Shown in pieces: positions 20,446 to 33,149 of a DNA stretch of 64,000 nt; the stretch's first letter is position 1; the number at the start of each line of letters is the position of its first letter. The translations under genes were made by a program, and so were the position numbers. The stretch is taken from contig CAUJIM010000096.1 in assembly GCA_963205335.1 (NCBI GenBank), positions 1-64,000 on the forward strand. Direction: 5' to 3'. The stretch comes from Pseudomonadota bacterium. GTDB taxonomy: Bacteria > Pseudomonadota > Gammaproteobacteria > Burkholderiales > Burkholderiaceae_C. The notes below the pieces were generated by a model. The model was given only the letters and a program-made list of their open reading frames with translations. It ran no database searches and was not told where the DNA came from.

Positions 20446-21405
20446 ATGACACTGACCGAGTTGAAATACATCGTCGCCGTCGCGCGCGAGAAACACTTCG
20501 GCCGCGCGGCCGAGGCCTGCTTCGTCGCCCAGCCCACGCTTTCCGTGGCTGTCAAGAAGCTCGAGGAAGAGCTCGAAGTGAAGATTTTCGAGCGCAGCGC
20601 GAGCGACGTTTCCGTGACCCCGCTGGGCGAGGAGATCGTGCGCCAGGCGCAAAGCGTGCTGGAGCAGGCCGCGTCGATCAAGGAGATCGCCAAGCGCGGC
20701 AAGGATCCGCTCGCCGGGGTGCTGACCCTGGGCGTGATCTACACGGTGGGCCCCTACCTGCTGCCCGAGCTGGTGCGCCGCTCCCTGGCGAAGACGCCGC
20801 AGATGCCCTTGATGCTGCAGGAGAACTTCACCGTCAGGCTGCTCGAGATGCTGCGCACCGGCGAGATCGACTGCGCCATCCTCGCCGAACCCTTTCCCGA
20901 CGCGGGCCTGGCGCTCGCGCCGCTGTACGACGAGCCGTTTCTCGCGGCGGTGCCGTCCACGCACCCGCTGGCGGCGCAGGAGTCCGTCTCGGCCATGGAG
21001 CTCAAGAGCGAGACCATGCTGCTGCTGGGCACCGGCCATTGCTTTCGCGACCACGTGCTCGAGGTGTGCCCCGAATTCGCGCGCTATGCGACCAACGCCG
21101 AGGGCATTCGCCGCACGTTCGAAGGCTCGTCGCTGGAGACCATCAAGCACATGGTGTCGGCCGGAATGGGCGTGACGCTGGTGCCGCGCCTGGCGGTGCC
21201 GCGCGACGCCCTGGGCAGCCTGCGGCGCAGGCGCTCCGACGAGCCGCACGTGTGCTACCTGCCCGTGGTCGAAAAGGACGGCGCGCGGCCGCCGAGCCGC
21301 CGCGTCGTGCTGGCCTGGCGGCGCAGCTTCACGCGCTACGAGGCCATCGCGGCGCTGCGCAACGCGGTGCACGCCTGCGACCTGCCGGGCGTGGAATTTC
21401 TCTGA
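20446..21405 (+). CDS. oxyR: Hydrogen-peroxide-sensing LysR-type regulator OxyR
   Basis: The product is 319 residues with an N-terminal winged helix-turn-helix ([35 protein letters not shown]) and a LysR effector domain. The OxyR redox pair is present: Cys199 and Cys208 in [14 protein letters not shown], the same numbering and spacing as E. coli OxyR, so peroxide sensing by disulfide formation is likely. The chosen start is ATG at 20446. The frame is open from 20425, but that adds only a non-family MRQDAGA. The gene lies between recG and ubiA on the same strand, an order I associate with Comamonadaceae. katG or ahpC targets are not in the window. Confidence 0.93.
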   Translation: MTLTELKYIVAVAREKHFGRAAEACFVAQPTLSVAVKKLEEELEVKIFERSASDVSVTPLGEEIVRQAQSVLEQAASIKEIAKRGKDPLAGVLTLGVIYTVGPYLLPELVRRSLAKTPQMPLMLQENFTVRLLEMLRTGEIDCAILAEPFPDAGLALAPLYDEPFLAAVPSTHPLAAQESVSAMELKSETMLLLGTGHCFRDHVLEVCPEFARYATNAEGIRRTFEGSSLETIKHMVSAGMGVTLVPRLAVPRDALGSLRRRRSDEPHVCYLPVVEKDGARPPSRRVVLAWRRSFTRYEAIAALRNAVHACDLPGVEFL

Positions 21406-21449
21406 ACCGGATGCGCGGCGGGGCAGGCGTTCGGCATGAAAATCCGCCC

Positions 21450-22336
21450 ATGACGCCATCCACGCTGCCTGCGGCGGGCGCGCCGCGCTCGCGCCTGGCG
21501 CTCTACCTGGACCTGGTCCGCTTCAACCGCCCTGCCGGCTGGCTGGTGCTGCTGTGGCCCACGCTGGTGGCGCTGTGGGTGGCGGCGGGCGGCTTTCCGG
21601 GCTGGCACCTGCTGGCGGTCTTCGTGCTCGGCACCATCCTCACGCGGTCCAGCGGCTGCACCATCAACGACATCGCCGACCGCGACTTCGACCGGCACGT
21701 CAAGCGCACGGCGCGGCGCCCGCTCACCACGGGCGAGCTGTCGGTCAAGGAGGCGGCGGCGCTGGGCGTGGTGCTGGCGCTCGTCGCGCTCGCGCTGGTG
21801 CTCACTACCCGCCGGGAGGCGGTGGCCTGGTCGGCGGTGGGCGTGGTGGTGGCCATCATCTACCCGTTCACCAAGCGCTTCTTCTCGATGCCGCAGGCGG
21901 TGCTGGGCATTGCCTACAGCTTCGGCATCGTGATCGCGTTCGCCGCGGCGACGGGGGCGGTGCCGCCGATGGCCTGGCTGCTGCTGCTGGCCAACATGGG
22001 CATGGTGCTGGGCTACGACACCGAGTACGCCATGGTCGATCGCGACGACGACCTGAAGATCGGCATCCGGACCTCGGCGATCACGCTCGGGCGCTGGGAC
22101 GTGGCGGGCGTCATCGGCTGCTACAGCGCCTGCCTGCTGCTCACCGTCTGGCAGCTCGCGCCGCTGGGCCTGGGCTGGCCCTTCTGGCTGGGTGTGCTGC
22201 TGGCGGCGGCGCAGGTGGCGTGGCACTACACGCTGATCCGTTCGCGCGAGCGCCCCGGCTGCTTCACCGCCTTCAGCCAGAGCCACTGGATGGGTGCGAG
22301 CCTGTTCGCCGGCGTGGCGCTGGGGTTTGCGCTGCG

Positions 22337-22340
<4 letters not shown>
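21450..22340 (+). CDS. ubiA: 4-hydroxybenzoate octaprenyltransferase
   Basis: Membrane prenyltransferase that attaches the polyprenyl tail to 4-hydroxybenzoate in ubiquinone synthesis. The product is 296 residues with about eight or nine hydrophobic segments. The two aspartate motifs that bind Mg-diphosphate are present: NDIADRDFD (about residues 74-82) and [12 protein letters not shown] (about 191-202). Other family features are [16 protein letters not shown] and SQSHWMGA near the end. The start is ATG at 21450. Its stop overlaps the convergent proC stop by 4 bp. ubiC, the usual partner in enterics, is not adjacent. Confidence 0.95.
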
Positions 22341-23170
<830 letters not shown>

Positions 23171-23177
23171 GGAATAC

Positions 23178-23232
23178 TTTCAAAAAAATAGCTTGCTGCG
23201 CTTGTCAGATAAGGGGTTAAGCTGGATTTGAG
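23178..23232 (-). repeat. Dispersed palindromic repeat, copy D, upstream of proC
   Basis: On the minus strand it reads GACAAGCGCAGCAAGCTATTTTTTT, matching the right half of copy A, with the AAGCTAT(T) end nearest the proC start codon. As at trpD, the same end of the element abuts the translation start. Confidence 0.65.
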
Positions 23233-23263
23233 TGCAAAACCGCCGCGCGGTGCGTCCACCGTC

Positions 23264-24760
<1,497 letters not shown>

Positions 24761-24797
24761 GGCGTGCAAGCATAGGCCAAGCGGAGGGAAAAAACCG

Positions 24798-26405
24798 ATG
24801 AAGACCACACCCGATGCGCCGTCGCCCGAACCCCTGCCGACCGAGCGCGAGCGCCTGCTGGCGCGCCTGGACGAGCCGCAGGCGTACGACCTCGCGGTCA
24901 TCGGCGGCGGCGCCACCGGCCTGGGCGTGGCGCTCGACGCGGCCGCGCGCGGCTTCAGGGTCGTGCTGCTCGAGGCGCACGATTTCGCCAAGGGCACCTC
25001 TTCGCGCGCCACCAAGCTGGTGCACGGCGGAGTGCGCTATCTCGCGCAGGGCAACGTGTCCCTGGTGTACGAGGCGCTGCACGAGCGCGCCACACTGCTG
25101 CGCAACGCGCCGCACCTGGCGCAGCCGCTGGCGTTCGTGATGCCGTCCTACCACCTCTGGGAGGCGCCGTTCTATGGCGCCGGCCTCAAGATGTACGACG
25201 CGCTGGCCGGCAAGGCGGGGCTCGGGCCGACCGAGTTTCTCGGGCGCATGGGCGCGCTGCAATGCCTGCCCGGGATACGAGCGCAGGGGCTCAGGGGCGG
25301 CGTCAAGTACTGGGACGGCCAGTTCGACGATGCGCGCCTGGCGCTCGCCCTGGCCCGCACCGCCGCGCGTCTCGGCGCGCTCCTGGTCAACTACTGCCCG
25401 GTCCGCGCGCTGGTGCACGACGGGGCGCGGCTCGGCGGCCTCGTGTGCGAGGATGCCGAATCGGGGCGGCGCTACACGCTGCGCGCGCGGGCCGTGGTCA
25501 ACGCGACCGGCGTCTGGGTCGATGGCGTGCGCGCGATGGATGCCGCGGCCACCGGCCGGGCACATGCGCCCCTGGTCGTGCCGAGCCAGGGCGTGCACCT
25601 CGTGGTCGACCGCGATTTCCTGCCGACGGACCATGCGCTGCTCGTGCCCAGGACAGCCGACGGCCGGGTGCTGTTTGCCGTGCCGTGGCTTGGCAAGGTG
25701 CTGATCGGGACCACCGATACCGAACGCCCGCAGGCCGAGGACGAGCCCGGCGCACTGCCCGGGGAGGTGGCGTTCCTGCTGCGCGAGGCGGCCAAATACC
25801 TGCGCCGCGCGCCGCAAGCGGCCGATGTGCGCAGCTGCTGGGCGGGGCTGCGCCCGCTGGCCAGGCCGCAGCACTTCGCGGGCGCGGCGACACGGGCGGT
25901 GAGCCGCGAGCACACGGTCCTGGTCGAGCCCAGCGGCCTGGTGACCGTCACCGGCGGCAAGTGGACGACCTACCGGGCGATGGCCGAGGACGTGTTGCAG
26001 AAATGCGCCGAGGCAGGACTGCTGCAGGCCCGCCGGAGCGGCGTCACGCGCGAGTTCCCGCTGGTGGGGGCGCCGCAGGGGCCGGTGGCGCACCGTTTGT
26101 GCGATGCGCCCGGCCCCCACCTGTACGGGTCGGAGGCGGCGTGGCTGCAGGCCTTGCCCGGCGCCGGCAACTGGCTCGCGCCCGGCCTGAGCGAGGCCAT
26201 GGTGCGCTTTGCCGCGCGGTTCGAGTACGCGCGCAGCGCCGAAGACGTGCTGGCGCGGCGCAGCCGCCTGCTTTTTCTCGATGCGCGCCTGGCGCGGCGC
26301 CTCGCGGCGCCGGTGGCCGCGATCCTCGGCGAGGAGCTCGGCCGCGACCCCCGGCGCGAGGCGTGCGAGGCGCTGGCCGAGCGCTACGCGCAGGTGCCTG
26401 CTTGA
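24798..26405 (+). CDS. glpD: Aerobic glycerol-3-phosphate dehydrogenase
   Basis: FAD-dependent membrane-associated enzyme that oxidises glycerol 3-phosphate to dihydroxyacetone phosphate and passes electrons to quinone. The product is 535 residues. The dinucleotide-binding motif [19 protein letters not shown] is at about 31-49, followed by [16 protein letters not shown] and the C-terminal [18 protein letters not shown]. The start is ATG at 24798 behind GGAGG (24782-24786). Its product feeds glycolysis; fba and pyk lie about 25 kb away. It converges functionally with glpK across a 37-bp divergent gap. Confidence 0.95.
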   Translation: MKTTPDAPSPEPLPTERERLLARLDEPQAYDLAVIGGGATGLGVALDAAARGFRVVLLEAHDFAKGTSSRATKLVHGGVRYLAQGNVSLVYEALHERATLLRNAPHLAQPLAFVMPSYHLWEAPFYGAGLKMYDALAGKAGLGPTEFLGRMGALQCLPGIRAQGLRGGVKYWDGQFDDARLALALARTAARLGALLVNYCPVRALVHDGARLGGLVCEDAESGRRYTLRARAVVNATGVWVDGVRAMDAAATGRAHAPLVVPSQGVHLVVDRDFLPTDHALLVPRTADGRVLFAVPWLGKVLIGTTDTERPQAEDEPGALPGEVAFLLREAAKYLRRAPQAADVRSCWAGLRPLARPQHFAGAATRAVSREHTVLVEPSGLVTVTGGKWTTYRAMAEDVLQKCAEAGLLQARRSGVTREFPLVGAPQGPVAHRLCDAPGPHLYGSEAAWLQALPGAGNWLAPGLSEAMVRFAARFEYARSAEDVLARRSRLLFLDARLARRLAAPVAAILGEELGRDPRREACEALAERYAQVPA

Positions 26406-26425
26406 GGCGATGTGCGGCCGTTTGT

Positions 26426-26454
26426 TTGACGCAGCATGCAAAAAAGGTGATAAT
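26426..26454 (+). promoter_or_regulatory. Sigma-70 promoter of the rplN ribosomal operon
   Basis: TTGACG (26426-26431), a 17-bp spacer, and GATAAT (26449-26454) form one of the best promoter matches in the window. The predicted start is near 26461, leaving an untranslated leader of about 118 bases before rplN. It shows that the ribosomal block starts here and is not read through from glpD. Confidence 0.8.
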
Positions 26455-26578
26455 GCGCGGCTTCGTGCTTGCTGCACGAGGTTTCTTGCCCAGCGGCAAA
26501 CGCCAGCGACAGTGTCGCCAGCGTGGACGACGGGCCCAAGACTGACTGGCGGCGCCAGTACAAGTTGGGAATATTGCA

Positions 26579-26947
26579 ATGATCCAGACTGAATCTCGTT
26601 TAGAGGTTGCCGACAACACCGGCGCCAAGACCGTGCAGTGCATCAAGGTGCTGGGCGGCTCCAAGCGTCGTTATGCGAGCGTGGGCGACATCATCAAGGT
26701 GAGCGTGAAGGAAGCCGCTCCGCGTGGCCGCGTCAAGAAGGGCGAGGTCTACAGCGCGGTGGTCGTGCGTACCGCCAAGGGCATCCGCCGCGGCGACGGC
26801 GCGCTCGTCAAGTTCGATGGCAACGCAGCGGTGCTGCTCAATGCCAAGCTGGAGCCCATCGGCACCCGCATCTTCGGCCCGGTCACGCGCGAACTGCGCA
26901 CCGAGCGCTTCATGAAGATCGTGTCGCTGGCCCCCGAGGTCATTTAA
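26579..26947 (+). CDS. rplN: 50S ribosomal protein L14
   Basis: The 122-residue length is typical. [28 protein letters not shown] start, [17 protein letters not shown], and the C-terminal [18 protein letters not shown] are characteristic. L14 binds 23S rRNA at the subunit interface. It is the first gene of the block here, behind a strong promoter; in many bacteria rpsQ precedes it, but the S10-type genes are not present upstream in this window. Confidence 0.98.
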   Translation: MIQTESRLEVADNTGAKTVQCIKVLGGSKRRYASVGDIIKVSVKEAAPRGRVKKGEVYSAVVVRTAKGIRRGDGALVKFDGNAAVLLNAKLEPIGTRIFGPVTRELRTERFMKIVSLAPEVI

Positions 26948-26961
26948 GGAAGAGGCGCGTC

Positions 26962-27282
26962 ATGAACAAGCTTCGCAAGGGCGACTCGGTCATTGTTCTG
27001 GCCGGGCGCGACAAGGGCAAGCGTGGCACCGTCACGCTGCGCAAGGATGAAACGCATCTCGTGGTCGAAGGCGTGAACGTCGTCAAGAAGCACGTCAAGC
27101 CCAACCCGATGAAGGGCACGACCGGCGGCATCGTGGAGAAGGCCATGCCCATCCACCAGTCGAACATCGCGATCTTCAACGCGCAGACCGGCAAGGCCGA
27201 CCGCGTGGGCATCAAGGTGCAGGCCGACGGCAAGCGCGTGCGTGTGTACAAGTCCACCGGCGATGAAATCGCCACCGCCTGA
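26962..27282 (+). CDS. rplX: 50S ribosomal protein L24
   Basis: 106 residues with the KOW motif ([19 protein letters not shown]) at the N-terminus and [11 protein letters not shown] following. L24 starts 50S assembly by binding the 5' domain of 23S rRNA. The start is ATG at 26962 behind AAGGAAGAGG; it is separated from rplN by 14 bp. The predicted frame is open further upstream, but that part overlaps rplN and is not family-like. Confidence 0.97.
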   Translation: MNKLRKGDSVIVLAGRDKGKRGTVTLRKDETHLVVEGVNVVKKHVKPNPMKGTTGGIVEKAMPIHQSNIAIFNAQTGKADRVGIKVQADGKRVRVYKSTGDEIATA

Positions 27283-27292
27283 AGGATTACAG

Positions 27293-27832
27293 ATGGCACG
27301 ATTGCAAAAACTCTACCGCGAGAAGATCGCGGGCGAACTCAAGGAAAAGTTCGGCTACAGCTCCATCATGGAAGTGCCGCGCCTGACCAAGATCACGCTC
27401 AACATGGGCGTGGGCGAGGCGGTGGCCGACAAGAAGGTGATGGACAACGCCGTGGCCGACCTGACCAAGATCGCCGGGCAGAAGCCCGTGGTGACCAAGT
27501 CCAAGAGGGCCATCGCCGGCTTCAAGATCCGCGAAGGCCAGGCGATCGGCTGCATGGTCACGCTGCGTGGCGTGCGCATGTACGAGTTCCTCGACCGCTT
27601 CGTCACGATCGCGCTGCCGCGCGTGCGCGACTTCCGCGGCGTCTCGGGCCGCGCGTTCGATGGCCGTGGCAACTACAACATCGGCGTCAAGGAACAGATC
27701 ATCTTCCCCGAAGTCGAGTACGACAAGGTGGATGCGCTGCGCGGCCTGAACGTGAGCATCACCACGACGGCCCGGACCGACGATGAATGCAAGGCGCTGC
27801 TCGCGGCGTTCCGTTTTCCCTTCAAGAATTGA
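27293..27832 (+). CDS. rplE: 50S ribosomal protein L5
   Basis: 179 residues. Conserved segments include [24 protein letters not shown]-type ([23 protein letters not shown]), [24 protein letters not shown], and the C-terminal [12 protein letters not shown]5 binds 5S rRNA in the central protuberance. The start is ATG at 27293 behind AAGGA (27282-27286). Confidence 0.98.
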   Translation: MARLQKLYREKIAGELKEKFGYSSIMEVPRLTKITLNMGVGEAVADKKVMDNAVADLTKIAGQKPVVTKSKRAIAGFKIREGQAIGCMVTLRGVRMYEFLDRFVTIALPRVRDFRGVSGRAFDGRGNYNIGVKEQIIFPEVEYDKVDALRGLNVSITTTARTDDECKALLAAFRFPFKN

Positions 27833-27840
27833 GGTGGCGC

Positions 27841-28146
27841 ATGGCTAAGAAAAGTCTGATCGAGCGTGAGCTCAAGCGCGAAAAGCTGGCTGCCAAGTAC
27901 GCCGCCAAGTACGCTGAACTGAAGGCCATCGCCGGTGACGCCAAGCGCACCGACGAGGAGCGCGATGCCGCGCGCCTGGGGCTGCAAAAGCTCCCGCGCA
28001 ACGCCAATCCGACGCGCCAGCGCAACCGCTGCGAAATGACGGGGCGTCCGCGCGGCACCTTCCGCCAGTTCGGCCTGGGGCGCGCCAAGGTGCGCGAACT
28101 GGCCTTTGCCGGTGACATTCCCGGTGTCATCAAGGCAAGCTGGTAA
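27841..28146 (+). CDS. rpsN: 30S ribosomal protein S14
   Basis: 101 residues, the long zinc-free form: it starts [10 protein letters not shown] and ends with [21 protein letters not shown] and GVIKASW. Only a single Cys is present, so it is not the short C4 zinc-ribbon type. S14 is in the head of the small subunit. It is located 8 bp after rplE. Confidence 0.98.
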   Translation: MAKKSLIERELKREKLAAKYAAKYAELKAIAGDAKRTDEERDAARLGLQKLPRNANPTRQRNRCEMTGRPRGTFRQFGLGRAKVRELAFAGDIPGVIKASW

Positions 28147-28167
28147 GGCGAAGCAGGAGATTGAACC

Positions 28168-28563
28168 ATGAGCATGAGTGATCCCATCGCCGACCTGCTG
28201 ACCCGCATCCGCAATGCACAGATGGTCTCCAAGACCACGGTGTCCGCCCCCGCCTCCAAGGTGAAGGTGGCCATCGCCCAGGTGCTCAAGGACGAGGGTT
28301 ACATCGACGGCTTCCAGGTCAAGAGCGAAGGCGGCAAGTCCGAGCTCGAAATCGCCCTCAAGTACTACGCCGGCCGCCCGGTGATCGAGCGCATCGAGCG
28401 CGTGAGCCGCCCCGGCCTGCGCGTGTACAAGGGCAGCAGCGCCATTCCGCAGGTCATGAACGGCATGGGCGTGGCCATCGTCACCACCCCCAAGGGCGTG
28501 ATGACCGACCGCAAGGCGCGCGCCAGCGGCGTCGGCGGCGAAGTGCTGTGCTACGTCGCCTGA
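28168..28563 (+). CDS. rpsH: 30S ribosomal protein S8
   Basis: 131 residues, [18 protein letters not shown] start and [24 protein letters not shown] end. S8 binds the central domain of 16S rRNA and, in E. coli, represses the spc operon at the rplE region. The start is ATG at 28168 behind AGGAGA; an in-frame ATG six bases downstream is an alternative. Confidence 0.98.
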   Translation: MSMSDPIADLLTRIRNAQMVSKTTVSAPASKVKVAIAQVLKDEGYIDGFQVKSEGGKSELEIALKYYAGRPVIERIERVSRPGLRVYKGSSAIPQVMNGMGVAIVTTPKGVMTDRKARASGVGGEVLCYVA

Positions 28564-28585
28564 TGCGTCAAGGAGAAATACTGCA

Positions 28586-29119
28586 ATGTCTCGCGTAGCC
28601 AAAGCACACGTCGCCATTCCTTCGGGAGTGGATGTTTCCATTACCGCCGACCGCATCCAGGTCAAGGGCGCGGGCGGCACCCTGTCGGTGGCGCAGAACG
28701 CCCTGGTCAAGGTCACCAACGACGCGGGCAAGCTGTCCTTCGCGCCGACCGACGGATCGCGCGAAGCCAACGCCACGAGCGGCACCGTGCGCCAACTCGT
28801 CAATAACATGGTGGTCGGCGTGAGCAAGGGCTTCGAGAAGAAGCTTTCGCTGATCGGCGTGGGCTTCAAGGCCGCGGCCTCCGGCGCCAAGCTCAATCTG
28901 AGCGTGGGCTATTCGCACCCGGTCGATTTCGTCATGCCCGCAGGCGTGACGGTGGCCTGCCCGACGCCCACCGAGATCGTACTCAAGGGCGCTGATCGCC
29001 AGGTGGTCGGTCAGCTGGCCGCCGAGATTCGTGCCGTGCGTCCGCCCGAGCCCTACAAGGGCAAGGGCATCCGCTACGCGGACGAGACGGTCGTGATCAA
29101 AGAGACCAAGAAGAAATAA
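28586..29119 (+). CDS. rplF: 50S ribosomal protein L6
   Basis: 177 residues, two L6 domains: [19 protein letters not shown] start, LIGVGFKA in the middle, and the [16 protein letters not shown] segment near the C-terminus. L6 lies near the sarcin-ricin loop. The start is ATG at 28586 behind AAGGAGA. Confidence 0.98.
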   Translation: MSRVAKAHVAIPSGVDVSITADRIQVKGAGGTLSVAQNALVKVTNDAGKLSFAPTDGSREANATSGTVRQLVNNMVVGVSKGFEKKLSLIGVGFKAAASGAKLNLSVGYSHPVDFVMPAGVTVACPTPTEIVLKGADRQVVGQLAAEIRAVRPPEPYKGKGIRYADETVVIKETKKK

Positions 29120-29133
29120 GGAGCTGCAACATC

Positions 29134-29499
29134 ATGCTAGACAAGAAACAGCAGCGTCTGCGCCGTGCCCGTCAGACCCGCATCCGCATCGCCCAGCAGG
29201 GCGCCGTGCGCCTGACCGTGCACCGCACCAATCTGAACATCTATGCCACCGTGATCTCCGGCTGCGGCAGCAAGGTGCTGGCCAGTGCGTCCACTGCCGA
29301 AAAGGAAGTGCGCGAGAGCCTGGGCGGCCATGGCAAGGGTGGCAATGCCGCCGCGGCGCAGGTGGTTGGCAAGCGCATTGCCGAAAAGGCCAAGGCCGCC
29401 GGTATCGAGAAAGTGGCGTTCGACCGCGCTGGTTACGCTTACCACGGCCGGGTCAAGGCCCTGGCGGAAGCGGCCCGTGAAGCGGGTCTGCAATTCTGA
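29134..29499 (+). CDS. rplR: 50S ribosomal protein L18
   Basis: 121 residues; basic start [16 protein letters not shown], then [15 protein letters not shown], and the end [25 protein letters not shown]18 binds 5S rRNA together with L5. It is located 14 bp after rplF, with a ribosome binding site AAGGAG. Confidence 0.97.
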   Translation: MLDKKQQRLRRARQTRIRIAQQGAVRLTVHRTNLNIYATVISGCGSKVLASASTAEKEVRESLGGHGKGGNAAAAQVVGKRIAEKAKAAGIEKVAFDRAGYAYHGRVKALAEAAREAGLQF

Positions 29500-29513
29500 G
29501 CGGAGCAGGAAAA

Positions 29514-30035
29514 ATGGCGAAATTTCAACCCAGGGTACAGAGCGACGAGCGCGACGACGGCTTGCGCGAGAAGATGATCGCGGTCAACCGCGTCACCAAG
29601 GTGGTCAAGGGTGGTCGCATTCTCGGGTTTGCCGCGCTCACCGTGGTGGGTGATGGCGACGGACGCGTCGGGATGGGCAAGGGCAAGTCCAAGGAAGTGC
29701 CTGCCGCGGTGCAAAAGGCCATGGAAGAAGCGCGTCGCAACATGGTCAAGGTGTCGCTCAAGAACGGCACCATCCACCACGACGTGGTGGGGCGCCATGG
29801 CGCCGCCACCGTGATGATGGCGCCGGCTCCCCAGGGGACCGGCATCATCGCCGGCGGACCGATGCGCGCGGTGTTCGAGGTGATGGGCGTCACTGACATC
29901 GTGGCCAAGAGCCATGGCTCGTCCAACCCCTACAACATGGTGCGCGCGACGTTCGATGCGCTCGTGCGATCGACCACTCCGGCCGAGATCGCCGCCAAGC
30001 GCGGCAAAACGGTCGAAGACATCTTTGCCGCCTGA
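29514..30035 (+). CDS. rpsE: 30S ribosomal protein S5
   Basis: 173 residues. The S5 double-stranded-RNA-binding domain is at the N-terminus ([22 protein letters not shown]), followed by [24 protein letters not shown] and the C-terminal [17 protein letters not shown]5 contributes to decoding accuracy. It is located 14 bp after rplR. Confidence 0.98.
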   Translation: MAKFQPRVQSDERDDGLREKMIAVNRVTKVVKGGRILGFAALTVVGDGDGRVGMGKGKSKEVPAAVQKAMEEARRNMVKVSLKNGTIHHDVVGRHGAATVMMAPAPQGTGIIAGGPMRAVFEVMGVTDIVAKSHGSSNPYNMVRATFDALVRSTTPAEIAAKRGKTVEDIFAA

Positions 30036-30049
30036 ACGCGAGGTCCACA

Positions 30050-30232
30050 GTGACGACACAGCAAACCCTCAAGGTGCAACTGGTGCGCAGCCCCATCGGC
30101 ACCAAGGAATCGCACCGCGCCACCGTGCGCGGCCTCGGCCTGCGCAAGCTCAACAGCGTGAGCGAGCTCAAGCACACGCCCGAGGTGCGCGGCATGATCA
30201 ACAAGATCAGCTATCTGGTCAGGATCCTCTGA
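30050..30232 (+). CDS. rpmD: 50S ribosomal protein L30
   Basis: 60 residues from a GTG start at 30050: [25 protein letters not shown] and the end [14 protein letters not shown] match L30. It is located 14 bp after rpsE and 10 bp before rplO. Confidence 0.96.
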   Translation: MTTQQTLKVQLVRSPIGTKESHRATVRGLGLRKLNSVSELKHTPEVRGMINKISYLVRIL

Positions 30233-30242
30233 AAGGATGGAG

Positions 30243-30674
30243 ATGGAACTCAATAGCATCAAGCCTGCCGCGGGTGCCAAGCACGCCAAGCGTCGCGTCG
30301 GGCGCGGCATCGGTTCGGGCCTGGGCAAGACCGCGGGCCGCGGCCACAAGGGCCAGAAATCGCGCACCGGCGGCTATCACAAGGTGGGCTTCGAAGGCGG
30401 CCAGATGCCGCTGCAGCGCCGCTTGCCCAAGCGTGGCTTCAAGTCCGCCCTGCTCAAGTACAACGCACAGGTCACGCTCTCGGCGCTGGATCGCCTGGGC
30501 CTTGCCGAAGTGGATGTCCTGGCGCTCAAGCAGGCGGGTGTCGTCGGTGAATTGGCGCGCGTCGTCAAGGTCATCAAGAGCGGCACGCTCACCAAGGCGG
30601 TGAAGCTGTCGGGCATCGGCGCGACCGCGGGTGCCAAGGCTGTCATCGAGGCAGCGGGTGGCAGCGTCGCCTGA
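30243..30674 (+). CDS. rplO: 50S ribosomal protein L15
   Basis: 143 residues, with [22 protein letters not shown], the Gly-rich [16 protein letters not shown], and [17 protein letters not shown]. The start is taken at the second ATG (30243), since AAGG at 30233-30236 touches the first ATG (30237) with no spacing but lies at a proper distance from the second. It is followed by secY after 17 bp. Confidence 0.97.
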   Translation: MELNSIKPAAGAKHAKRRVGRGIGSGLGKTAGRGHKGQKSRTGGYHKVGFEGGQMPLQRRLPKRGFKSALLKYNAQVTLSALDRLGLAEVDVLALKQAGVVGELARVVKVIKSGTLTKAVKLSGIGATAGAKAVIEAAGGSVA

Positions 30675-30691
30675 AGAGGTAGAAAAGCATC

Positions 30692-32011
30692 GTGGCCACG
30701 AGAGCTGCCCAACTGGCGAAAACCGGCAAATTCGGCGATCTTCGCCGTCGGCTGGTGTTTTTGCTGCTCGCATTGGTGGTGTACCGCATTGGTGCGCACA
30801 TCCCGGTTCCCGGTATCGATCCGACCCAGCTGGAACAACTGTTCAACAGCCAGCAGGGCAGCATCCTCAATTTGTTCAACATGTTCTCCGGCGGGGCGCT
30901 GGAGCGCTTCACCGTGTTCGCGCTGGGCATCATGCCCTACATCTCGGCGGCCATCATCATGCAGTTGATGACCTACGTGATACCGACGTTCGAGCAGTTG
31001 AACAAGGAGGGTGAATCGGGGCGGCGCAAGATCACGCAGTACACCCGCTATGGCACCCTGGGCCTCGCGATATTCCAGTCCCTCGGGATTGCCGTGGCGC
31101 TGGAGAGTACGCCAGGGCTGGTGCTGGAGCCCGGTTTCGGTTTCCGCATCACCGCCCTGGTGAGTCTGACGGCCGGCACGATGTTCCTCATGTGGCTGGG
31201 CGAGCAGATGACAGAGCGTGGCCTGGGCAACGGCATATCGCTGCTGATCTTCGCGGGCATCGTCGCGGGGCTGCCGAACGCCCTGGGTGGCCTGCTTGAG
31301 CTGGTGCGCACCGGCGCCATGAGCATCATCATCTCGATCTTCATCGTGGCGGTGGTGGTGCTGGTCACGTATTTCGTGGTGTACGTCGAGCGGGGGCAGC
31401 GCAAGATCCTGGTGAATTACGCGCGCCGCCAGGTGGGCAACAAGGTATACGGCGGGCAGTCGTCGCACCTGCCGCTCAAGCTCAACATGTCCGGCGTGAT
31501 TCCGCCGATCTTTGCCTCGTCGATCATCCTGCTGCCCGCCACGGTGGTGAACTGGTTCAGTGCCGGCGAGTCGATGCGCTGGTTGCGCGACATTTCCAGC
31601 ACCTTGACGCCGGGACAGCCGATCTACGTGATGCTGTACGCGGGCGCGATCGTGTTTTTCTGCTTTTTCTACACGGCACTGGTCTTCAACAGCCGCGAAA
31701 CCGCGGACAACCTCAAGAAGAGCGGCGCCTTCATTCCGGGTATCCGGCCTGGCGAGCACACCGCGCGCTACATCGACAAGATCCTGCTGCGCCTGACCTT
31801 CGTGGGCGCGATCTACGTCACCCTGGTGTGCCTGCTGCCCGAGTTCCTGATCCTGAAATACAACGTGCCGTTCTATTTTGGCGGCACGTCGCTGCTGATC
31901 ATCGTGGTCGTCACCATGGACTTCATGTCCCAGGTGCAGAACTACCTGATGAGCCAGCAGTACGAATCGCTGCTCAAGAAGGCGAACTTCAGGACCACGA
32001 TTGGTGGGTAG
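30692..32011 (+). CDS. secY: Preprotein translocase subunit SecY
   Basis: Central channel of the Sec translocon in the inner membrane. The product is 439 residues with ten predicted membrane spans. [14 protein letters not shown], the plug-region [35 protein letters not shown], the cytosolic loop [17 protein letters not shown], and the C-terminal [14 protein letters not shown] and [17 protein letters not shown] are conserved. The start is GTG at 30692 behind AGAGG. It is the membrane gene in an otherwise ribosomal operon, as is usual. A fresh -10 element follows about 20 bp after its stop. Confidence 0.98.
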   Translation: MATRAAQLAKTGKFGDLRRRLVFLLLALVVYRIGAHIPVPGIDPTQLEQLFNSQQGSILNLFNMFSGGALERFTVFALGIMPYISAAIIMQLMTYVIPTFEQLNKEGESGRRKITQYTRYGTLGLAIFQSLGIAVALESTPGLVLEPGFGFRITALVSLTAGTMFLMWLGEQMTERGLGNGISLLIFAGIVAGLPNALGGLLELVRTGAMSIIISIFIVAVVVLVTYFVVYVERGQRKILVNYARRQVGNKVYGGQSSHLPLKLNMSGVIPPIFASSIILLPATVVNWFSAGESMRWLRDISSTLTPGQPIYVMLYAGAIVFFCFFYTALVFNSRETADNLKKSGAFIPGIRPGEHTARYIDKILLRLTFVGAIYVTLVCLLPEFLILKYNVPFYFGGTSLLIIVVVTMDFMSQVQNYLMSQQYESLLKKANFRTTIGG

Positions 32012-32029
32012 GGCGAAACGAACATCATC

Positions 32030-32035
32030 TATAAT
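32030..32035 (+). promoter_or_regulatory. Perfect -10 (TATAAT) for an internal promoter before rpmJ
   Basis: TATAAT at 32030-32035 lies in the 122-bp secY-rpmJ spacer. No matching -35 is seen at 16-18 bp, so strength is uncertain. It would give rpmJ-rpsM-rpsK-rpsD-rpoA-rplQ their own transcript with an about 90-base leader, as in an alpha operon. Confidence 0.6.
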
Positions 32036-32133
32036 GCCCGGTTCTGCATGGCGCGCCGGGCGTTGGGTGACCTGGTCACGCGGCCTGGTGAGCGATTCCG
32101 ATCGCGCGGCCGTGCAATGTTGAGGAGAACGTA

Positions 32134-32247
32134 ATGAGAGTATCGGCTTCAGTGAAAAAAATCTGCCGCAATTGCAAGATCATCCGCCGCAAGGGCGTGG
32201 TGCGCGTGATTTGCTCCGACCAGCGCCACAAGCAGCGCCAAGGTTGA
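32134..32247 (+). CDS. rpmJ: 50S ribosomal protein L36
   Basis: 37 residues starting at ATG 32134 behind GAGGAG; starts [15 protein letters not shown] and ends HKQRQG. This is the zinc-ribbon form: Cys-x2-Cys (CRNC) followed by Cys-x4-His (CSDQRH). It is the first gene of the alpha-type group here. infA, which often lies between secY and rpmJ in other Burkholderiales, is absent from the spacer. Confidence 0.97.
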   Translation: MRVSASVKKICRNCKIIRRKGVVRVICSDQRHKQRQG

Positions 32248-32271
32248 TTGAATAAGCTTTAGAGGACGCAC

Positions 32272-32637
32272 ATGGCTCGTATCGCTGGTATCAACATCCC
32301 GCCGCAACAACACGCCGAGATCGGGTTGACGGCCATCTTCGGCATTGGCCGCACTCGTGCGCGCAAGATCTGCGATGCGTGTGCCATCGCCTACTCGACC
32401 AAGGTCAAGGATCTCACCGACGCGGATCTGGAAAAGATCCGTGACCAGATCGCGCATTTGACCATCGAGGGCGATCTTCGCCGTGAAACGACGATGAACA
32501 TCAAGCGCCTGATGGACATCGGTTGCTACCGAGGCATGCGCCATCGCCGCGGCTTGCCGGTACGCGGACAACGCACGCGTACCAACGCACGCACGCGCAA
32601 GGGGCCGCGCAAGGGTGCTGCGACGCTCAAGAAATAA
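32272..32637 (+). CDS. rpsM: 30S ribosomal protein S13
   Basis: 121 residues; [26 protein letters not shown] start and the basic tail [20 protein letters not shown]13 contacts tRNA and 50S in the head of the small subunit. It is located 24 bp after rpmJ, ribosome binding site AGAGGA. Confidence 0.98.
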   Translation: MARIAGINIPPQQHAEIGLTAIFGIGRTRARKICDACAIAYSTKVKDLTDADLEKIRDQIAHLTIEGDLRRETTMNIKRLMDIGCYRGMRHRRGLPVRGQRTRTNARTRKGPRKGAATLKK

Positions 32638-32652
32638 GGATTGAAAACCACC

Positions 32653-33057
32653 ATGGCCAAAGCTCCAGCCAACAATGCGGCGCAGCGCGTACGCAAGAAA
32701 GTTCGCAAGAACGTCTCGGACGGCATCGCCCACGTGCATGCATCCTTCAACAACACGATCATCACGATCACCGATCGCCAGGGCAACTCCCTGTCGTGGG
32801 CGTCATCCGGTGGCCAGGGCTTCAAGGGCTCGCGCAAGTCCACGCCGTTTGCCGCCCAGGTGGCTTCCGAAGTGGCTGGCCGCGCGGCGATGGAGCAGGG
32901 TATCAAGAACCTCGATGTCGAGATCAAGGGACCCGGCCCGGGCCGCGAATCCTCGGTGCGTGCCCTGGGTGCGCTGGGCATCCGCATCACCTCGATTTCC
33001 GACGTGACGCCGGTCCCGCACAACGGTTGCCGCCCGCAGAAGCGCCGTCGCATCTGA
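32653..33057 (+). CDS. rpsK: 30S ribosomal protein S11
   Basis: 134 residues, including [39 protein letters not shown], and the C-terminal [18 protein letters not shown]. The start is ATG at 32653 (MAKAPANN), preferred over the upstream TTG. S11 forms part of the platform that contacts the mRNA. Confidence 0.98.
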   Translation: MAKAPANNAAQRVRKKVRKNVSDGIAHVHASFNNTIITITDRQGNSLSWASSGGQGFKGSRKSTPFAAQVASEVAGRAAMEQGIKNLDVEIKGPGPGRESSVRALGALGIRITSISDVTPVPHNGCRPQKRRRI

Positions 33058-33149
33058 GCTTTTTTCACTAAGTCCACCGCCATCCACCGCCTGGTGCGAG
33101 GATGGCTCCCGCGGTCTGGGCCGCGGCAGTTGAAACCAAGGAAAACCAA
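33058..33149 (+). promoter_or_regulatory. Structured rpsK-rpsD spacer, candidate S4 autoregulatory leader
   Basis: Two hairpins: GCCATCC (33079-33085) with GGATGGC (33100-33106), extendable inside by CACC/GGTG pairing, and CCGCGG (33109-33114) with CCGCGG (33121-33126). The second ends about 24 bases before the rpsD GTG start. S4 represses alpha-operon translation through an RNA structure in other bacteria; a role for this one is only inferred. Confidence 0.4.
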
